DNA from: Streptomyces sp. STR69
Lineage (GTDB): Bacteria; Actinomycetota; Actinomycetes; Streptomycetales; Streptomycetaceae
Length of the DNA: 64,000 nt
Direction: 5' to 3'
Assembly: GCF_024519455.1 (NCBI RefSeq)
Contig: NZ_JALJRY010000013.1
Coordinates: 1-64,000 of the forward strand
Below the pieces are notes generated by a model. It made no database searches. It saw only the letters and a list, made by a program, of their open reading frames with translations, and was not told the origin of the DNA. The position numbers and the translations under genes are program-made. Within the stretch, counting starts at the first letter, position 1. Every line of letters starts with the position of its first letter. Shown here in pieces: positions 53,038 to 62,371 of the stretch.

Positions 53038-53071
53038 CTCTCCGACGCTGTTGATGTCCCACAGGCCGGTG
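53038..53071 (-). repeat. 34-bp exact copy of part of the serine hydrolase gene at 63762-63795
   Basis: CTCTCCGACGCTGTTGATGT, then CCCACAGGCCGGTG, is identical in both places. On the minus strand it encodes TGLWDINSVGE. Here it stands alone upstream of the terminator of the CDP-glycerol gene, so it is a fragment of a second serine hydrolase or a copy of the first. Confidence 0.75.
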
Positions 53072-53115
53072 ATGGCGGGGAGCCGGCCCCTCCTTGACGG
53101 GCTCCCCGGCATCAC
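53069..53115 (-). terminator. Hairpin terminator of the CDP-glycerol transferase-type gene
   Basis: GTGATGGCGGGGAGCC pairs with GGCTCCCCGGCATCAC (one mismatch) around a 15-base loop, 18 bases beyond the stop at 53134. Confidence 0.6.
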
Positions 53116-53133
53116 GAACCGGACGTCATACGA

Positions 53134-55173
53134 CTACGCCAACTCCCTGACGGTGTGCTGATCTCCGTCCGCCTGGTATTCACCCCGTTCCGCGGCGGAC
53201 GTGTCGGCCAGGGTGTTGACGGCGGTGTTGAAGCGCTCCATGGAGCTGGGGCGGTCCGCGCCCAGGACGTATTCCTTGAAGTCGTGACGGAGCGGTGCCA
53301 TCGGATCGTGGCGCGGCTCGCGGACCGAGCGAAGGATGTCCGGCAGCCGGGTGCAGTCGCGGTCGAGGAGGTAGGCGCCGCCGGCGGTGGTGTAGGCGGC
53401 GCGGAAGTCGTCGTCGGGCAGGTCGTGTGCGTTGGTCAGGACATAGGGTTTGAGGCTGGCGACGAAGTCGGCGACCACCGAGGAGACGTCGCTGATGAGT
53501 ATGTCCGCCTGGTTGAAGCACTCGTAGAGCGTGGGCAGTTGTCCGAGGATGACATGGTGCCGGACCGGCTCGTGGCTCTCCCAGAAGAGCCGGTGCCACT
53601 CGCTGTGCAGGGCGTGCCACTCGGCCGTGTCGCCGCGGTCGGGGACCCTTGAGTCACGGGTCTGTTGGGTGTAGTCGCCGCTGTGCCGTCCGGCCAATTC
53701 GTCGATCCGGGCCCGGATTTGCCGCAGCCTCGGTCCGACGCTGAGCGCGGCCTGCGCCTGCGCCTGCGCCTGCATGGATTCGCGTCGCTCGTTGTCGTTG
53801 CTCAGCAGTTCACGGACGGCCTGGTCGGAGGCAGCCGCTTCGGGAGAGCGGCGGCCTGTGAGCGGGTGCGGCTTGTAGATGATCCGTACGTTCTGAGCGA
53901 GGAGCTTCTCGATCAGGGGCACGCCCATCGGAATGAGGGAGGTGTGGCAGTCGTCGTCGCTCCAGCCCTCCCAGGTGGGGGCGTACAGCACGACCGGCAG
54001 TGGGCCCGGCGTGTGGTCGGCGTGGAGCCGTATCGACGACAGTTGCGGGCGCCCGACCTCGACGATCGCCTCGTCGCTGATGGCGTGCCGCACCCGCTGG
54101 TAACGGTCGCGCCCGGCCCGTCCGGCCACCCAGATCTCGTCGTACACCTTGCTGACACGGTTGCTGCTGGCGAGCTTGTCGCTGTCTCCGTGGCCGATGA
54201 AGACGTGCTTGGCCTCGGCGACGCGCAGCATGTGGACGTTCTTGCCGGCGTTGCCCGGGTACAGGACGACTCGGACGTCGGGCAGTTCCAGCTCGGCCAG
54301 GTCGTCGGCCTTGGGCACGCACAGGACCGGGATCCAGGTGCGGCTGAGGTATCGGAACGAGGCCTGCTCACGCAGGATGATCAGTGGGCGCCGATCGAGC
54401 TGCTCCAGCGTCTCGATCCACATGTTGACCTGGTACATGAAGTCCCGGGAGACCGCCGCGAAGCTGAAGTACAGGGCCACCTCGGGTCGGTAGCCGGCCA
54501 GTTGCCGGTTGACCTCGGCGATCACCTCGTCCTTCGCGGGCATCCGGCGGGCCCGGCGGAACGCCATCAGCAGTGCCACTACGGCCGTCACCGCGGACCC
54601 GGCCGTCAGCGCGTAGCCGATGACGGCGGGGTACCAGGTCCCGGCCGCGAGCGCCACGAGCAGCCCCGCGTGTGCGGGCAGGTCCAGGTGCAGCAGCTTG
54701 CGCAGGAAACGCCGGTAGAGATACGTGGGCGGGGGCTTCTCGATGCCGGACCCGCTCATGTCGAGGTTGCGCACGGCCACCGGCAGCGTTCGTCGACGAC
54801 TGATCGCGTGATGCACCGCCGAGTACAGCATCACCAGCGCGAAGTGGGCGCCGAAGACGGCGAGTCCGGCGACCAGCACCCGGTCCGGGGCCCCCGTCCG
54901 GTCGGCCAGGGCGAGCAGCATCAGCGTTCTGAAGGCGAACCGCAGGGTGCGGTCGAGTTGCAGTGCCGCGAGCCGGCGGACGAACTGGGGTGCGCGGACA
55001 TGCAAGGCCTCGTCCACGATGTAGCTCACGGCGGACGCGACGGCGAAGCCCCACAGGGACGGCAGCAGCGCGAAGACGGGCAGCGCGGCGAAGCCGGCAG
55101 CGAACAGGAACACCAGCAGAAGGTCGGCCTTCGCCCGCACGCGCAGGGCAGCACACAACCAACGGACCATCAT
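53134..55173 (-). CDS. CDP-glycerol glycerophosphotransferase-family protein
   Basis: A 679-residue protein. The N-terminal 230 residues hold several membrane helices (DLLLVFLFAAGFAALPVFAL and others). The C-terminal part is a TagB/TagF-like glycosyltransferase-B fold: HVFIGHGDSDKLASSNRVSK, VVLYAPTWEGWSDDDCHTSL, VRIIYKPHPLTGRRSPEA and DILISDVSSVVADFVASLKP are its conserved loops. Such enzymes add glycerol phosphate to make wall teichoic acid or related polymers. The start at 55173 is the first of two ATGs. A second membrane pair near residues 170-210 fits the actinobacterial form. Confidence 0.82.
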   Translation of the reverse strand: MMVRWLCAALRVRAKADLLLVFLFAAGFAALPVFALLPSLWGFAVASAVSYIVDEALHVRAPQFVRRLAALQLDRTLRFAFRTLMLLALADRTGAPDRVLVAGLAVFGAHFALVMLYSAVHHAISRRRTLPVAVRNLDMSGSGIEKPPPTYLYRRFLRKLLHLDLPAHAGLLVALAAGTWYPAVIGYALTAGSAVTAVVALLMAFRRARRMPAKDEVIAEVNRQLAGYRPEVALYFSFAAVSRDFMYQVNMWIETLEQLDRRPLIILREQASFRYLSRTWIPVLCVPKADDLAELELPDVRVVLYPGNAGKNVHMLRVAEAKHVFIGHGDSDKLASSNRVSKVYDEIWVAGRAGRDRYQRVRHAISDEAIVEVGRPQLSSIRLHADHTPGPLPVVLYAPTWEGWSDDDCHTSLIPMGVPLIEKLLAQNVRIIYKPHPLTGRRSPEAAASDQAVRELLSNDNERRESMQAQAQAQAALSVGPRLRQIRARIDELAGRHSGDYTQQTRDSRVPDRGDTAEWHALHSEWHRLFWESHEPVRHHVILGQLPTLYECFNQADILISDVSSVVADFVASLKPYVLTNAHDLPDDDFRAAYTTAGGAYLLDRDCTRLPDILRSVREPRHDPMAPLRHDFKEYVLGADRPSSMERFNTAVNTLADTSAAERGEYQADGDQHTVRELA

Positions 55174-55584
55174 GGACAAGGGATCCCCCCACAGGACTTC
55201 CCGCGACGGCGGCGCCGTTGCACGCCAGTTCGACGCGAGGAAGGAGTGAAGGGTTGTACGCCTGATGGCTATGGATAATTCACTTCCAGTTAACCGGATC
55301 GGGCTTGGTCGACAGTGGCGCGCCGAAGGCCACGACCCACTGAGGCAACCACCGCCTACATGCTCCTCGCGCCCCTCTCCCTCCTGACGACCTCCATCCC
55401 GAAGGCCCCGTTCCTGAAGACCAGCCGCAGGGTGCAGGTGCCGATCGGCGTGCCACGGTTCCGACTGCTGCCAGGTCCCCGCCCAGGACCATCAACTTCC
55501 GCCGTGTCCAGCTGTATTGAGGCGCCGACTTTCCTTCTTGGCGCTCCTGATGTCCGAATGCTGTCATGCACACATCTTGACCAA
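55174..55584. other. Gene-free stretch upstream of the lectin genes
   Basis: About 410 bases. A minus frame near 55356-55475 (GTPIGTCTLRLVFRNGAFGM, then EVVRRERGARSM) looks partly protein-like and might be a remnant of an unknown protein; the rest shows nothing. Confidence 0.35.
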
Positions 55585-55600
55585 ATTGGTCTAGACTTTT
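55585..55600. promoter_or_regulatory. DasR-like operator (dre)
   Basis: ATTGGTCTAGACTTTT matches the core TGGTCTAGAC of the DasR response element (ACTGGTCTAGACCACT) that controls chitin and GlcNAc genes. It lies 97 bases upstream of the first lectin gene and is A/T-rich on the left (TTGACCAAA). Confidence 0.65.
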
Positions 55601-55696
55601 ACCTTCGAGTGGTCAACTCCCTTCGGCTCGCGCCCAGTTGAGACGTGCGCTCTCTTCCGCGTGCGCCGAACCGCTCGAAAGGGCCCCGACACCCCC

Positions 55697-56515
55697 ATGA
55701 CCACTCGTTCCCCTCTCCCCCGCAGCGCGTTACGCGGCACCCCCGTCGTCGCCCTGCTGACACTGCTGCTCGGCCTCCTCGCCGCAGCACCGGCAGCCGC
55801 GGCGACCGGGGCGATCACCGGCCTCGCCGGCAAGTGCCTCGACGTCGCCGGAGCCGGCACCGCCGACGGCACACCGGTCCAGCTCTACGACTGCAACGGC
55901 ACCGGCGCCCAGCAGTGGACGGTCGGTACGGACAACACCGTCCGCGCGCTGGGCAAGTGCCTTGACGTCACCGGCAATTCGACCGCCGACGGCGCCAAGG
56001 TCCAACTGTGGACCTGCACCGGCGGCGCGAACCAGCACTGGACCGTCACCGCCGCCAACGGCATCGTCAACCCGGCCTCGAACAAGTGCCTGGACGTCTC
56101 CGACAACTCCTCCGCCAACGGGGCACGCATCCAGATCTGGAGCTGCACCGGAGGAGCCAACCAGAAGTGGAACGCCCCCGCGCAGCAGTCGGGAGAGCAG
56201 TGCTGGGCCACGCACTACGGTCCCCAGCCCGCCGGTGCCCTCACGGCCAGCGGCGAGGTCTTCGACAACAACGCGGACACGGCGGCCACTTCGCTCTCGC
56301 GCCAGCCCCAACTGCCGTTCGGTACACGGGTCCAGGTCACCAATGTGGCCAACGGCCGCTCCCTGACCGTACGGATCAATGACCGCGGGACGTTCGCCCA
56401 GACCCCGCAGGAACCGAAGTGCCTCGATCTGACCGACGGCGCCTTCAGCCGACTCGGAGGCGTCCTCGACCCGGACGCCGGTCACATCGTCGTCACCCAG
56501 ACGGTTCTGGGCTGA
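55697..56515 (+). CDS. Secreted lectin (CBM13) with RlpA-like double-psi beta barrel
   Basis: A 272-residue exported protein. Signal peptide TPVVALLTLLLGLLAAAPAA, then a three-repeat ricin lectin domain (ITGLAGKCLDVAGAGTADGT; VQLYDCNGTGAQQW; RALGKCLDVTGNSTADGAKV; ANQHW; SNKCLDVSDNSSANGARIQI; ANQKW). After that comes a double-psi barrel (CWATHYGPQPAGALTASGEV, VTNVANGRSLTVRINDRGTF, then KCLDLTDGAF), which resembles RlpA-like lytic or binding domains. The Asp-Arg-Gly in NDRGTF matches the conserved RlpA site. The start at 55697 is the first Met close to the signal. The chitinase gene follows after 88 bases. Confidence 0.82.
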   Translation: MTTRSPLPRSALRGTPVVALLTLLLGLLAAAPAAAATGAITGLAGKCLDVAGAGTADGTPVQLYDCNGTGAQQWTVGTDNTVRALGKCLDVTGNSTADGAKVQLWTCTGGANQHWTVTAANGIVNPASNKCLDVSDNSSANGARIQIWSCTGGANQKWNAPAQQSGEQCWATHYGPQPAGALTASGEVFDNNADTAATSLSRQPQLPFGTRVQVTNVANGRSLTVRINDRGTFAQTPQEPKCLDLTDGAFSRLGGVLDPDAGHIVVTQTVLG

Positions 56516-56603
56516 CGACTGCGGCACGCCCGGCTCGCCGTACCGGCCGACGCAGGCCGACCGACCGCTCTCGTCCGCCTCTCAACCACAGGAGCAAAGA
56601 CCC

Positions 56604-57746
56604 ATGGTCACCCCCCACTCCGCACCAAGTCTCCGCAGACTTACGGCTCTGAGCAGACTGACCCTCGTCATGCTGCTCGCCGCGGCTCTGTCCGCTCTGT
56701 TCACCGTCTCCCCCGCCCGCGCGGCGGACGGCCGGATCACCGGTCTGGCCGGCAAGTGCGTCGACGTCGCCGGGGCGAACTCCGCCAACGGCACCGCCGT
56801 ACAGCTCTACGACTGCAACGGCACCAGCGCCCAGACCTGGTCCAACCCCGGTGACGGAACACTGCGCGCGCTCGGCAAGTGTCTGGACGTGACCTCCGGC
56901 GGCACGGCGGACGGCACGACGGTCCAGCTCTACGACTGCAACGGCAGCGCCGCCCAGAAGTGGGCGGTCAGCTCCGCCAACGACATCGTCAACCCGCAGG
57001 CCAACAAGTGTCTGGACGTCACCGGCAACAACTCGGCCAACGGCACCCGCCTCCAGATCTGGACCTGCTCGGGCGGCGCCAACCAGAAGTGGAACGCCCC
57101 CGCGAGCGGCGGCGGCACCACCCCGTCCGGCTTCGTCGTCAGTGAGGCCCAGTTCAACCAGATGTTCCCGAGCCGGAACGGCTTCTACACGTACCAGGGC
57201 CTGACCGCCGCCCTGTCCGCGTACCCCGGTTTCGCCAACACCGGCTCCGACACGGTCAAGAAGCAGGAGGCCGCCGCCTTCCTCGCCAACGTCAGCCACG
57301 AGACCGGCGGACTGGTCTACGTCGTTGAGCAGAACACCGCCAACTACCCCCACTACTGCGACGCGAGCCAGCCCTACGGCTGCCCGGCCGGACAGGCCGC
57401 CTACTACGGGCGCGGCCCCATCCAGCTGTCCTGGAACTTCAACTACAAGGCCGCGGGCGACGCGTTGGGCATCGACCTCCTCAACAACCCCTGGCTGGTC
57501 CAGAACGACTCGGCCGTCGCCTGGAAGACCGGCCTGTGGTACTGGAACACCCAGTCCGGCCCGGGCACGATGACCCCGCACAACGCCATGGTCAACGGCG
57601 CCGGCTTCGGCCAGACCATCCGCTCCATCAACGGCTCCCTGGAATGCGACGGACGCAACCCCGCGCAGGTCCAGAGCCGCGTCGACGCCTACAACCGCTT
57701 CACCTCCATCCTCGGCGTCAGCCCCGGCAGCAACCTCTACTGCTGA
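56604..57746 (+). CDS. Secreted GH19 chitinase with N-terminal ricin-type lectin domain
   Basis: A 380-residue exported enzyme. Signal peptide LTLVMLLAAALSALFTVSPA. The three-repeat lectin domain (residues about 42-170) is nearly the same as in the upstream gene. Then, after a Gly-rich linker, comes a GH19 chitinase domain: EAQFNQMFPSRNGFYTYQGL, the catalytic Glu233 in VSHETGGLVYV and YYGRGPIQLSWNFNYKAAG, with PGTMTPHNAMVNGAGFGQTI near the end. It hydrolyses chitin or related GlcNAc polymers. The DasR-like site upstream of the first gene suggests control by GlcNAc-6-phosphate. Confidence 0.9.
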   Translation: MVTPHSAPSLRRLTALSRLTLVMLLAAALSALFTVSPARAADGRITGLAGKCVDVAGANSANGTAVQLYDCNGTSAQTWSNPGDGTLRALGKCLDVTSGGTADGTTVQLYDCNGSAAQKWAVSSANDIVNPQANKCLDVTGNNSANGTRLQIWTCSGGANQKWNAPASGGGTTPSGFVVSEAQFNQMFPSRNGFYTYQGLTAALSAYPGFANTGSDTVKKQEAAAFLANVSHETGGLVYVVEQNTANYPHYCDASQPYGCPAGQAAYYGRGPIQLSWNFNYKAAGDALGIDLLNNPWLVQNDSAVAWKTGLWYWNTQSGPGTMTPHNAMVNGAGFGQTIRSINGSLECDGRNPAQVQSRVDAYNRFTSILGVSPGSNLYC

Positions 57747-57768
57747 CGTACGTCCACCGACACCTGGT

Positions 57769-57802
57769 GCGGGGGCCGGTTCATCACCGAACCGGCCCCC
57801 GC
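57769..57802 (+). terminator. Hairpin terminator of the chitinase gene
   Basis: Perfect 14-bp stem GCGGGGGCCGGTTC and its complement around ATCACC, 23 bases beyond the stop. Confidence 0.85.
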
Positions 57803-58042
57803 TCCGTCCTGCCTGCGCGGAGGACTGCGTCGCCGTACGGGAAGCGAAGCCCTCAGCCGCCTCATCGACGCCGTGGAGTTCATGGACGGCCTCGGTGACG
57901 GGGCAGGCCGTAGGTCGAGAGACAGGACCGCGGAGCCTCGGCGTCGCGTCACTTTCTGTTGTGTCGTCAATGTCCCGCGCGTGTACGGCAGTTGGGTCGT
58001 GCCATCCCCCTGACGACCAGCCATGTGAGGATCTAGGATCCA

Positions 58043-58060
58043 TCTTGCGAAAATCTTGTG
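58043..58060. promoter_or_regulatory. SARP-type direct repeat, copy 1 (SARP gene leader)
   Basis: TCTTGCG-AAAA-TCTTGTG: two heptamers 11 bases apart, the spacing used by SARP regulators, just upstream of the SARP start. Copies with exact CCTTGCG heptamers stand at 62372 and 63007. Confidence 0.6.
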
Positions 58061-58068
58061 ATGGAGGG

Positions 58069-61000
58069 TTGTTGAAGCTCCTTCTGCTCGGACCGGTGCA
58101 TCTGCGCGTCGCACACAGCGAGCGGGATCCGGGACAGCCGCGCAGGCGGGTGATCCTGGCCGCGCTGGCGGCCGACGCCGGACGGCCCGTGGCTGTCGAA
58201 ACGCTCATTGACCGGCTCTGGGACGGCGATCCGCCCAACGGCGCGCGCTCGGTGGTCTACTCCCATGTCAGCCGTCTACGGCGGCTGTTGGACGATGCCG
58301 CGGCCGAGGAGAGCGGCACGGGGGTGCGCCGCCCGTCCATCCACATCGGGAAGGTGTCCGGCGGATACCTGCTGAAGGCGGACGACGACGCCGTCGACCT
58401 GACGCAGTTCCGCCGGCTCGTGGCCCGCGGGCGAAAGCCGGCGTACTCCGACAGGGAACGTGCGGAGTTCCTCGAACAGGCGCTGCGACTGTGGCAGGGC
58501 CCTGCGCTGGAGGGACTGCCCGGAGCCTGGGCGGAGCGCATCCGGGCGGCCTGGGGTCAGGAGCGGATCGAAGCGGCATACGCCTGGGCACAGGGCTCAC
58601 TCCGGCAGGGCAGCCCGGACAACGTGCCGGAGCTGCTACGGCCCCTGCTGGCCGAACATCCGCTGTCCGAGCACCTGGCCATGGTATTGATGCGCGCACT
58701 GGCGGCCACCGGCTCGAGTACGGACGCGCTGCACGTCTACACCAGGATCCGTGAGCAGCTGGCCGACGAGCTGGGGCAGGCGCCCGGACCCGAACTGCGG
58801 TCGGTGTACGAGGAGTTGACCGCCGACACCATGGCGAGGCCGCGGCCGGCCGTTCCACCGGCCGCAGCTCCCGTTCCGGCCCAACTGCCCATGGACATCC
58901 GGCCCTTCACCGGACGGGACGACCAACTCTCCGCCCTGACCCGGGTCCTGCTCGACGAAGGCGGTGCCGCGGGCGACACCGAAGCGACCGTCTCCGCCGT
59001 CCTGGGCACCGCGGGCGTCGGCAAGACCGCGCTCGCCGTGCACTGGGCGCACCGGTCGCGGGAGGCCTTCCCCGACGGACAGCTGTATGTCGACCTCAGA
59101 GGCTACGACCCGCACCAACCGGTCTCCGCGGCCCAGGCACTGACCGGCTTCCTGACTGCCCTCGGAGTGCCCCGGCCAGAGATCCCGCTGCGCCTGGAGG
59201 ACCGGGCGGCGCGCTACCGTACGGCCCTCGACGGACGCCGGCTGCTGGTGATCCTCGACAACGCCGCCTCCACCGCGCAGGTCAGGCATCTGCTGCCGGG
59301 CAACCCACGCTGCCGGGTACTGATCACCAGCCGGGACTCGCTGAGCGGGCTCATGGCGGTGCACGGAGCACACTCCGTGGTGCTCGACGCGCTCTCCCGT
59401 GCCGATGCCCTCAAGCTGCTGCGGGCGCTGATCGGTGAACGGATGGAGGCGGAGCGCCCCGCCGCCACGGATCTGGCGGAGCAGTGCGCACGGCTGCCGC
59501 TGGCTCTCAGAGTGGCGGCGCAGTTGGTCCTGTCCAGGCCCACCGAGACACTGGCCCGCCTGGTGTCCGAACTCGCGGACCACCAGCGGCGGTTGGACCT
59601 GCTGGACCTGGGCGACGACCCCCGCGCCGCCGTCCGCGCCGTCTTCTCCTGGTCCTACGCCCGCCTCGCCGACCTGCCAGCCCGCCTCTTCAGGCTCCTC
59701 GGTCTGTACCCCGGACCCGACATCGACGCCCACTCGGCCGCCACACTGGCCCACGAGCCCGTGGACACCGTACGGCAGGCCCTCGACGTACTGGCCCGCG
59801 CGCACCTGCTCAACCGCACCCCGGCCGGCCGGTACGCCATGCACGACCTGCTGCGGGCCTATGCCGCAGAACTCACCGCCCGGCACGACACACCGGCCGA
59901 ACACCGGGCTGCCCTCACCCGCCTGCTCGACCACTGCCTCGCCACATCCGCAGCCGCCATGGACCTCCTCTACCCCGCCGAACGCCACCTGCGCCCCCTC
60001 GTCGAGCACCCCGGCACCGGACTGCCACCCCTGCGCACCGCGGACGAGGCACGCGCCTGGCTCACCGCCACGCAACCCACCCTCGTGGCACTGTGCTCCC
60101 GCACCGAGGAGCCCGGCCCGTCCGGACACACGGTGCGCATCGCCACCACGCTGCACCGCCACTACGAACGCTCAGGGCACTACACGGACGCCCTGACCAT
60201 CCACACGCACGCCCTACGGGCCGCCCGTTCCGCGGGCGACACGCGTGGCGAGGTGGACGTCCTCGCCTGCCTGGGCGCCGTCCACCGGCGGCTCGGCGAC
60301 TACGACAGCGCGCGCCAACTCCACGACACCGCTCTCGCCCTGTGCCGCAACACCGACCATCCGGCCGGCGAAGCCCGGCACCTCACCAACCTGGGCGTCC
60401 TGCTTGAGCTGCGCGGACGCTACCGGCAGGCCGCCGAACACCACGAGCAGGCGGTGGTGCTCTTCCGCTCGGCCGGCGACGCCCACGGCGAAGCGGACGT
60501 CCTCAACAACCTCGGCATTGTGCTGGAGCTGCTGGAGGACTTCACCGCATCGGCCGAACGTTACGAGCAGGCCCTTGAGTTGTACCGCGCCGCGCACCAC
60601 CCCTTCGGCGAGGCCAGTGCCCTCGGAAACCTCGGCATCCTCACAGCGCGGCAGGGCAACCACACGGCGGCAGCGGGCTACTTCGAGCGGGCGCTGACAC
60701 TGTTCCGGCGGCTGACCAACCCCGCCGGAACCGGACACGCACTGTCCAACCTGGGCAACGCGCTCAGCGCCCTGGGCCGCCACCAAGAAGCAGCCGAACA
60801 CCAGCGCGAAGCCCTGAGAACGTTCCGCGACATCGGCGAGCGGTACGGCGAGACCGGCGCCCTCAACGGCCTCGGCGAAGCCCTCAACGGCCTCGGACAG
60901 GCCACCGAGGCGCTCGAGGCGCACGCCCAGGCGCTGGATGTCGCCCTTGAGATCGAGGAACAGGAAGAACAGGCCCGCGCCCACCTCGGCACAGCCGCCG

Positions 61001-61122
61001 TCCTTCGGGACAACGGCCGACCGGAGAAGGTCGCCGACCATCTGTCCAAAGCCCTCGACCTCTACACCGCGCTCAACTCCCCACGCGCCCAGGACATCCG
61101 CAAGATGCTCGACGTGCAGTGA
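58069..61122 (+). CDS. SARP-family regulator with NB-ARC and TPR domains (AfsR-like)
   Basis: A regulator of about 1017 residues. The OmpR-type DNA-binding domain and bacterial transcriptional activation domain fill residues 1-260 (LLLLGPVHLRVAHSERDPGQ; VVYSHVSRLRRLLDD; LRQGSPDNVPELLRPLLAEH). An NB-ARC ATPase follows, with the P-loop GTAGVGKT at 313-320, LLVILDNAASTAQVRHLLPG and RCRVLITSRDSL. The C-terminal third is TPR repeats (GEADVLNNLGIVLELLEDFT and others). The start is a TTG at 58069 or 58072; GGAGGG precedes the pair. AfsR is the known relative of this size and domain order. It is probably a nucleotide-sensing activator of the genes that carry the repeat. Confidence 0.88.
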   Translation: MLKLLLLGPVHLRVAHSERDPGQPRRRVILAALAADAGRPVAVETLIDRLWDGDPPNGARSVVYSHVSRLRRLLDDAAAEESGTGVRRPSIHIGKVSGGYLLKADDDAVDLTQFRRLVARGRKPAYSDRERAEFLEQALRLWQGPALEGLPGAWAERIRAAWGQERIEAAYAWAQGSLRQGSPDNVPELLRPLLAEHPLSEHLAMVLMRALAATGSSTDALHVYTRIREQLADELGQAPGPELRSVYEELTADTMARPRPAVPPAAAPVPAQLPMDIRPFTGRDDQLSALTRVLLDEGGAAGDTEATVSAVLGTAGVGKTALAVHWAHRSREAFPDGQLYVDLRGYDPHQPVSAAQALTGFLTALGVPRPEIPLRLEDRAARYRTALDGRRLLVILDNAASTAQVRHLLPGNPRCRVLITSRDSLSGLMAVHGAHSVVLDALSRADALKLLRALIGERMEAERPAATDLAEQCARLPLALRVAAQLVLSRPTETLARLVSELADHQRRLDLLDLGDDPRAAVRAVFSWSYARLADLPARLFRLLGLYPGPDIDAHSAATLAHEPVDTVRQALDVLARAHLLNRTPAGRYAMHDLLRAYAAELTARHDTPAEHRAALTRLLDHCLATSAAAMDLLYPAERHLRPLVEHPGTGLPPLRTADEARAWLTATQPTLVALCSRTEEPGPSGHTVRIATTLHRHYERSGHYTDALTIHTHALRAARSAGDTRGEVDVLACLGAVHRRLGDYDSARQLHDTALALCRNTDHPAGEARHLTNLGVLLELRGRYRQAAEHHEQAVVLFRSAGDAHGEADVLNNLGIVLELLEDFTASAERYEQALELYRAAHHPFGEASALGNLGILTARQGNHTAAAGYFERALTLFRRLTNPAGTGHALSNLGNALSALGRHQEAAEHQREALRTFRDIGERYGETGALNGLGEALNGLGQATEALEAHAQALDVALEIEEQEEQARAHLGTAAVLRDNGRPEKVADHLSKALDLYTALNSPRAQDIRKMLDVQ

Positions 61123-61216
61123 CCCGCCCACCGTGCCGGAGTGGCCTCGCCCCGGTAGCAGCCGAGGCAGGGCCACCCTCAGCCGATCAGGTTGGCGCGG
61201 ACGACGGCTGTCCGGT

Positions 61217-61588
61217 TCACAGCTTGACGGCAGCGGAGCAGTTCCCGATTCCCGTCCGGCAGATACGGACGGACCACAAGCTGCGTGCTCCCGTCACGTA
61301 CTGATCGGCGGACGTACAGACCATGTCGCCGTACCACCGCCAGCTGGTGTCGTCCGTGTCCTTCACCTGGAAGCGCGCGCAGTGGCCATCGGTGAGAGGG
61401 TCATGGGCGTGGAGCGACCAGTCCCCGTTCCCTACATAGGTGACGGAACCTGCGGCGCCGGTCGTGCTCAGGTTGTAGGTCAGCGCCTGGGCAGGAACAG
61501 CCGAGAAACCGATGAGGGCGGCGGAGGCCGATACGGCGACCACGGCCAGCCTTTTCGGCAGCGAAGCCCGCGTTCTGAATTTCACCAT
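61217..61588 (-). CDS. Small secreted cysteine-containing protein, 123 residues
   Basis: An exported protein of unknown family: signal peptide LAVVAVSASAALIGFSAVPA, then about 88 mature residues. It has four Cys (DGHCARF, DMVCTSA, VRICRTG, GNCSAAV), enough for two disulfides. The mature part is Trp/Asp/Gly-rich and could form a small beta fold. The gene is on the minus strand and runs toward the SARP gene. I see no copy of the SARP-type repeat near its start, so its link to SARP is by position only. Confidence 0.6.
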   Translation of the reverse strand: MVKFRTRASLPKRLAVVAVSASAALIGFSAVPAQALTYNLSTTGAAGSVTYVGNGDWSLHAHDPLTDGHCARFQVKDTDDTSWRWYGDMVCTSADQYVTGARSLWSVRICRTGIGNCSAAVKL

Positions 61589-61675
61589 GCATCCCCTTCA
61601 CTGAGTACGTCGCTCAAACTCTCGGACGACCGCTCGACGGCCTTCACCCACAGCGGGCGGACGGTCCTGCGACGA

Positions 61676-62083
61676 TCAACTCGACGGCCACGTCACAAGC
61701 AGGTCGCTGCACGTCGAGGGGTTGGACCGGATCCGGATGGCTGTCACCGTGACGGTCGAGTCGTTGTGCAAAGTGGTGTTCGGATCCAGGCAGATCGCGA
61801 TACTCGTGCTGCCCACTCGTAGCAGGACCGTGTCGTCGTTGCGCGAGTTGTAGACCACATCAGCCCCCTTGCTGTTGGGACCGAGCGTCTGGTTGTAGTC
61901 CGCGTCCTGGTACGCGGCCGTGGGATTGCCGGCGGTGAACTGGGCTTCCGTCTGGTAGAAGCAGACCCGCGGATAGACACATCCGTGCAAGGTCGTCTCG
62001 GCAGCCGCCGGTTGGGCACTCGCCACCACCGCGCCCACGGCCGCGAACGCCGCCCACCCCGCCACTGTCCTCTTCATGGTCAT
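61676..62083 (-). CDS. Small secreted protein, peptidase-inhibitor I36-like
   Basis: A 135-residue exported protein. The signal peptide is RTVAGWAAFAAVGAVVASAQ. The mature part starts with GCVYPRVCFYQTEAQFTAGN, followed by VVYNSRNDDTVLLRVGS, resembling peptidase inhibitor I36 or beta/gamma-crystallin-like proteins of Streptomyces (GxVCFYxxxxFTG, then SVxNNxxxTVxLY). Four Cys could form two disulfides. GGAGGG precedes the ATG at 62083. The CCTTGCG direct repeat at 62372-62389 lies 289 bases upstream, with no other gene between. Confidence 0.7.
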   Translation of the reverse strand: MTMKRTVAGWAAFAAVGAVVASAQPAAAETTLHGCVYPRVCFYQTEAQFTAGNPTAAYQDADYNQTLGPNSKGADVVYNSRNDDTVLLRVGSTSIAICLDPNTTLHNDSTVTVTAIRIRSNPSTCSDLLVTWPSS

Positions 62084-62371
62084 GCTGGATCCCTCCGTCA
62101 CGATGAACATTCCGACGGCGTTCGGCACGTCGGCACTGCGCGCAACGGCACCTGCCCGCTCGCGGATGTCTCCCGGTTCCGAACGCCCCACCGCTGACTC
62201 CCACGGGGCCCCGGAGCGCTGACGTGTGCCCCGACGGTCGTAGGTGCGCGTTAAGTTGGACTGCCCGTCCGCCCGGTGCCGCACCGCTTGGTGATCGTCT
62301 CTTTCACCTGCATGTTCACGCCCCCGGGACACGATCGTCCGTGCTCGATGACACCAACGCTGAACCATCCA

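Larger units (their letters stand above)
57747..58068. other. Terminator and SARP promoter region
   Basis: Contains the 14-bp hairpin at 57769-57802 and, at 58043-58060, the direct repeat just before the SARP gene. Between them there is no recognisable gene. Confidence 0.5.

Noticed and set aside
58636..60162. 508-residue minus frame inside the SARP gene
   Set aside because: Antisense of NB-ARC region with shadow composition.
58069..61122. Pathway-specific regulator of an antibiotic cluster
   Set aside because: No PKS, NRPS, terpene or RiPP biosynthetic gene is present in the window, so a link with a biosynthetic cluster is not supported here.
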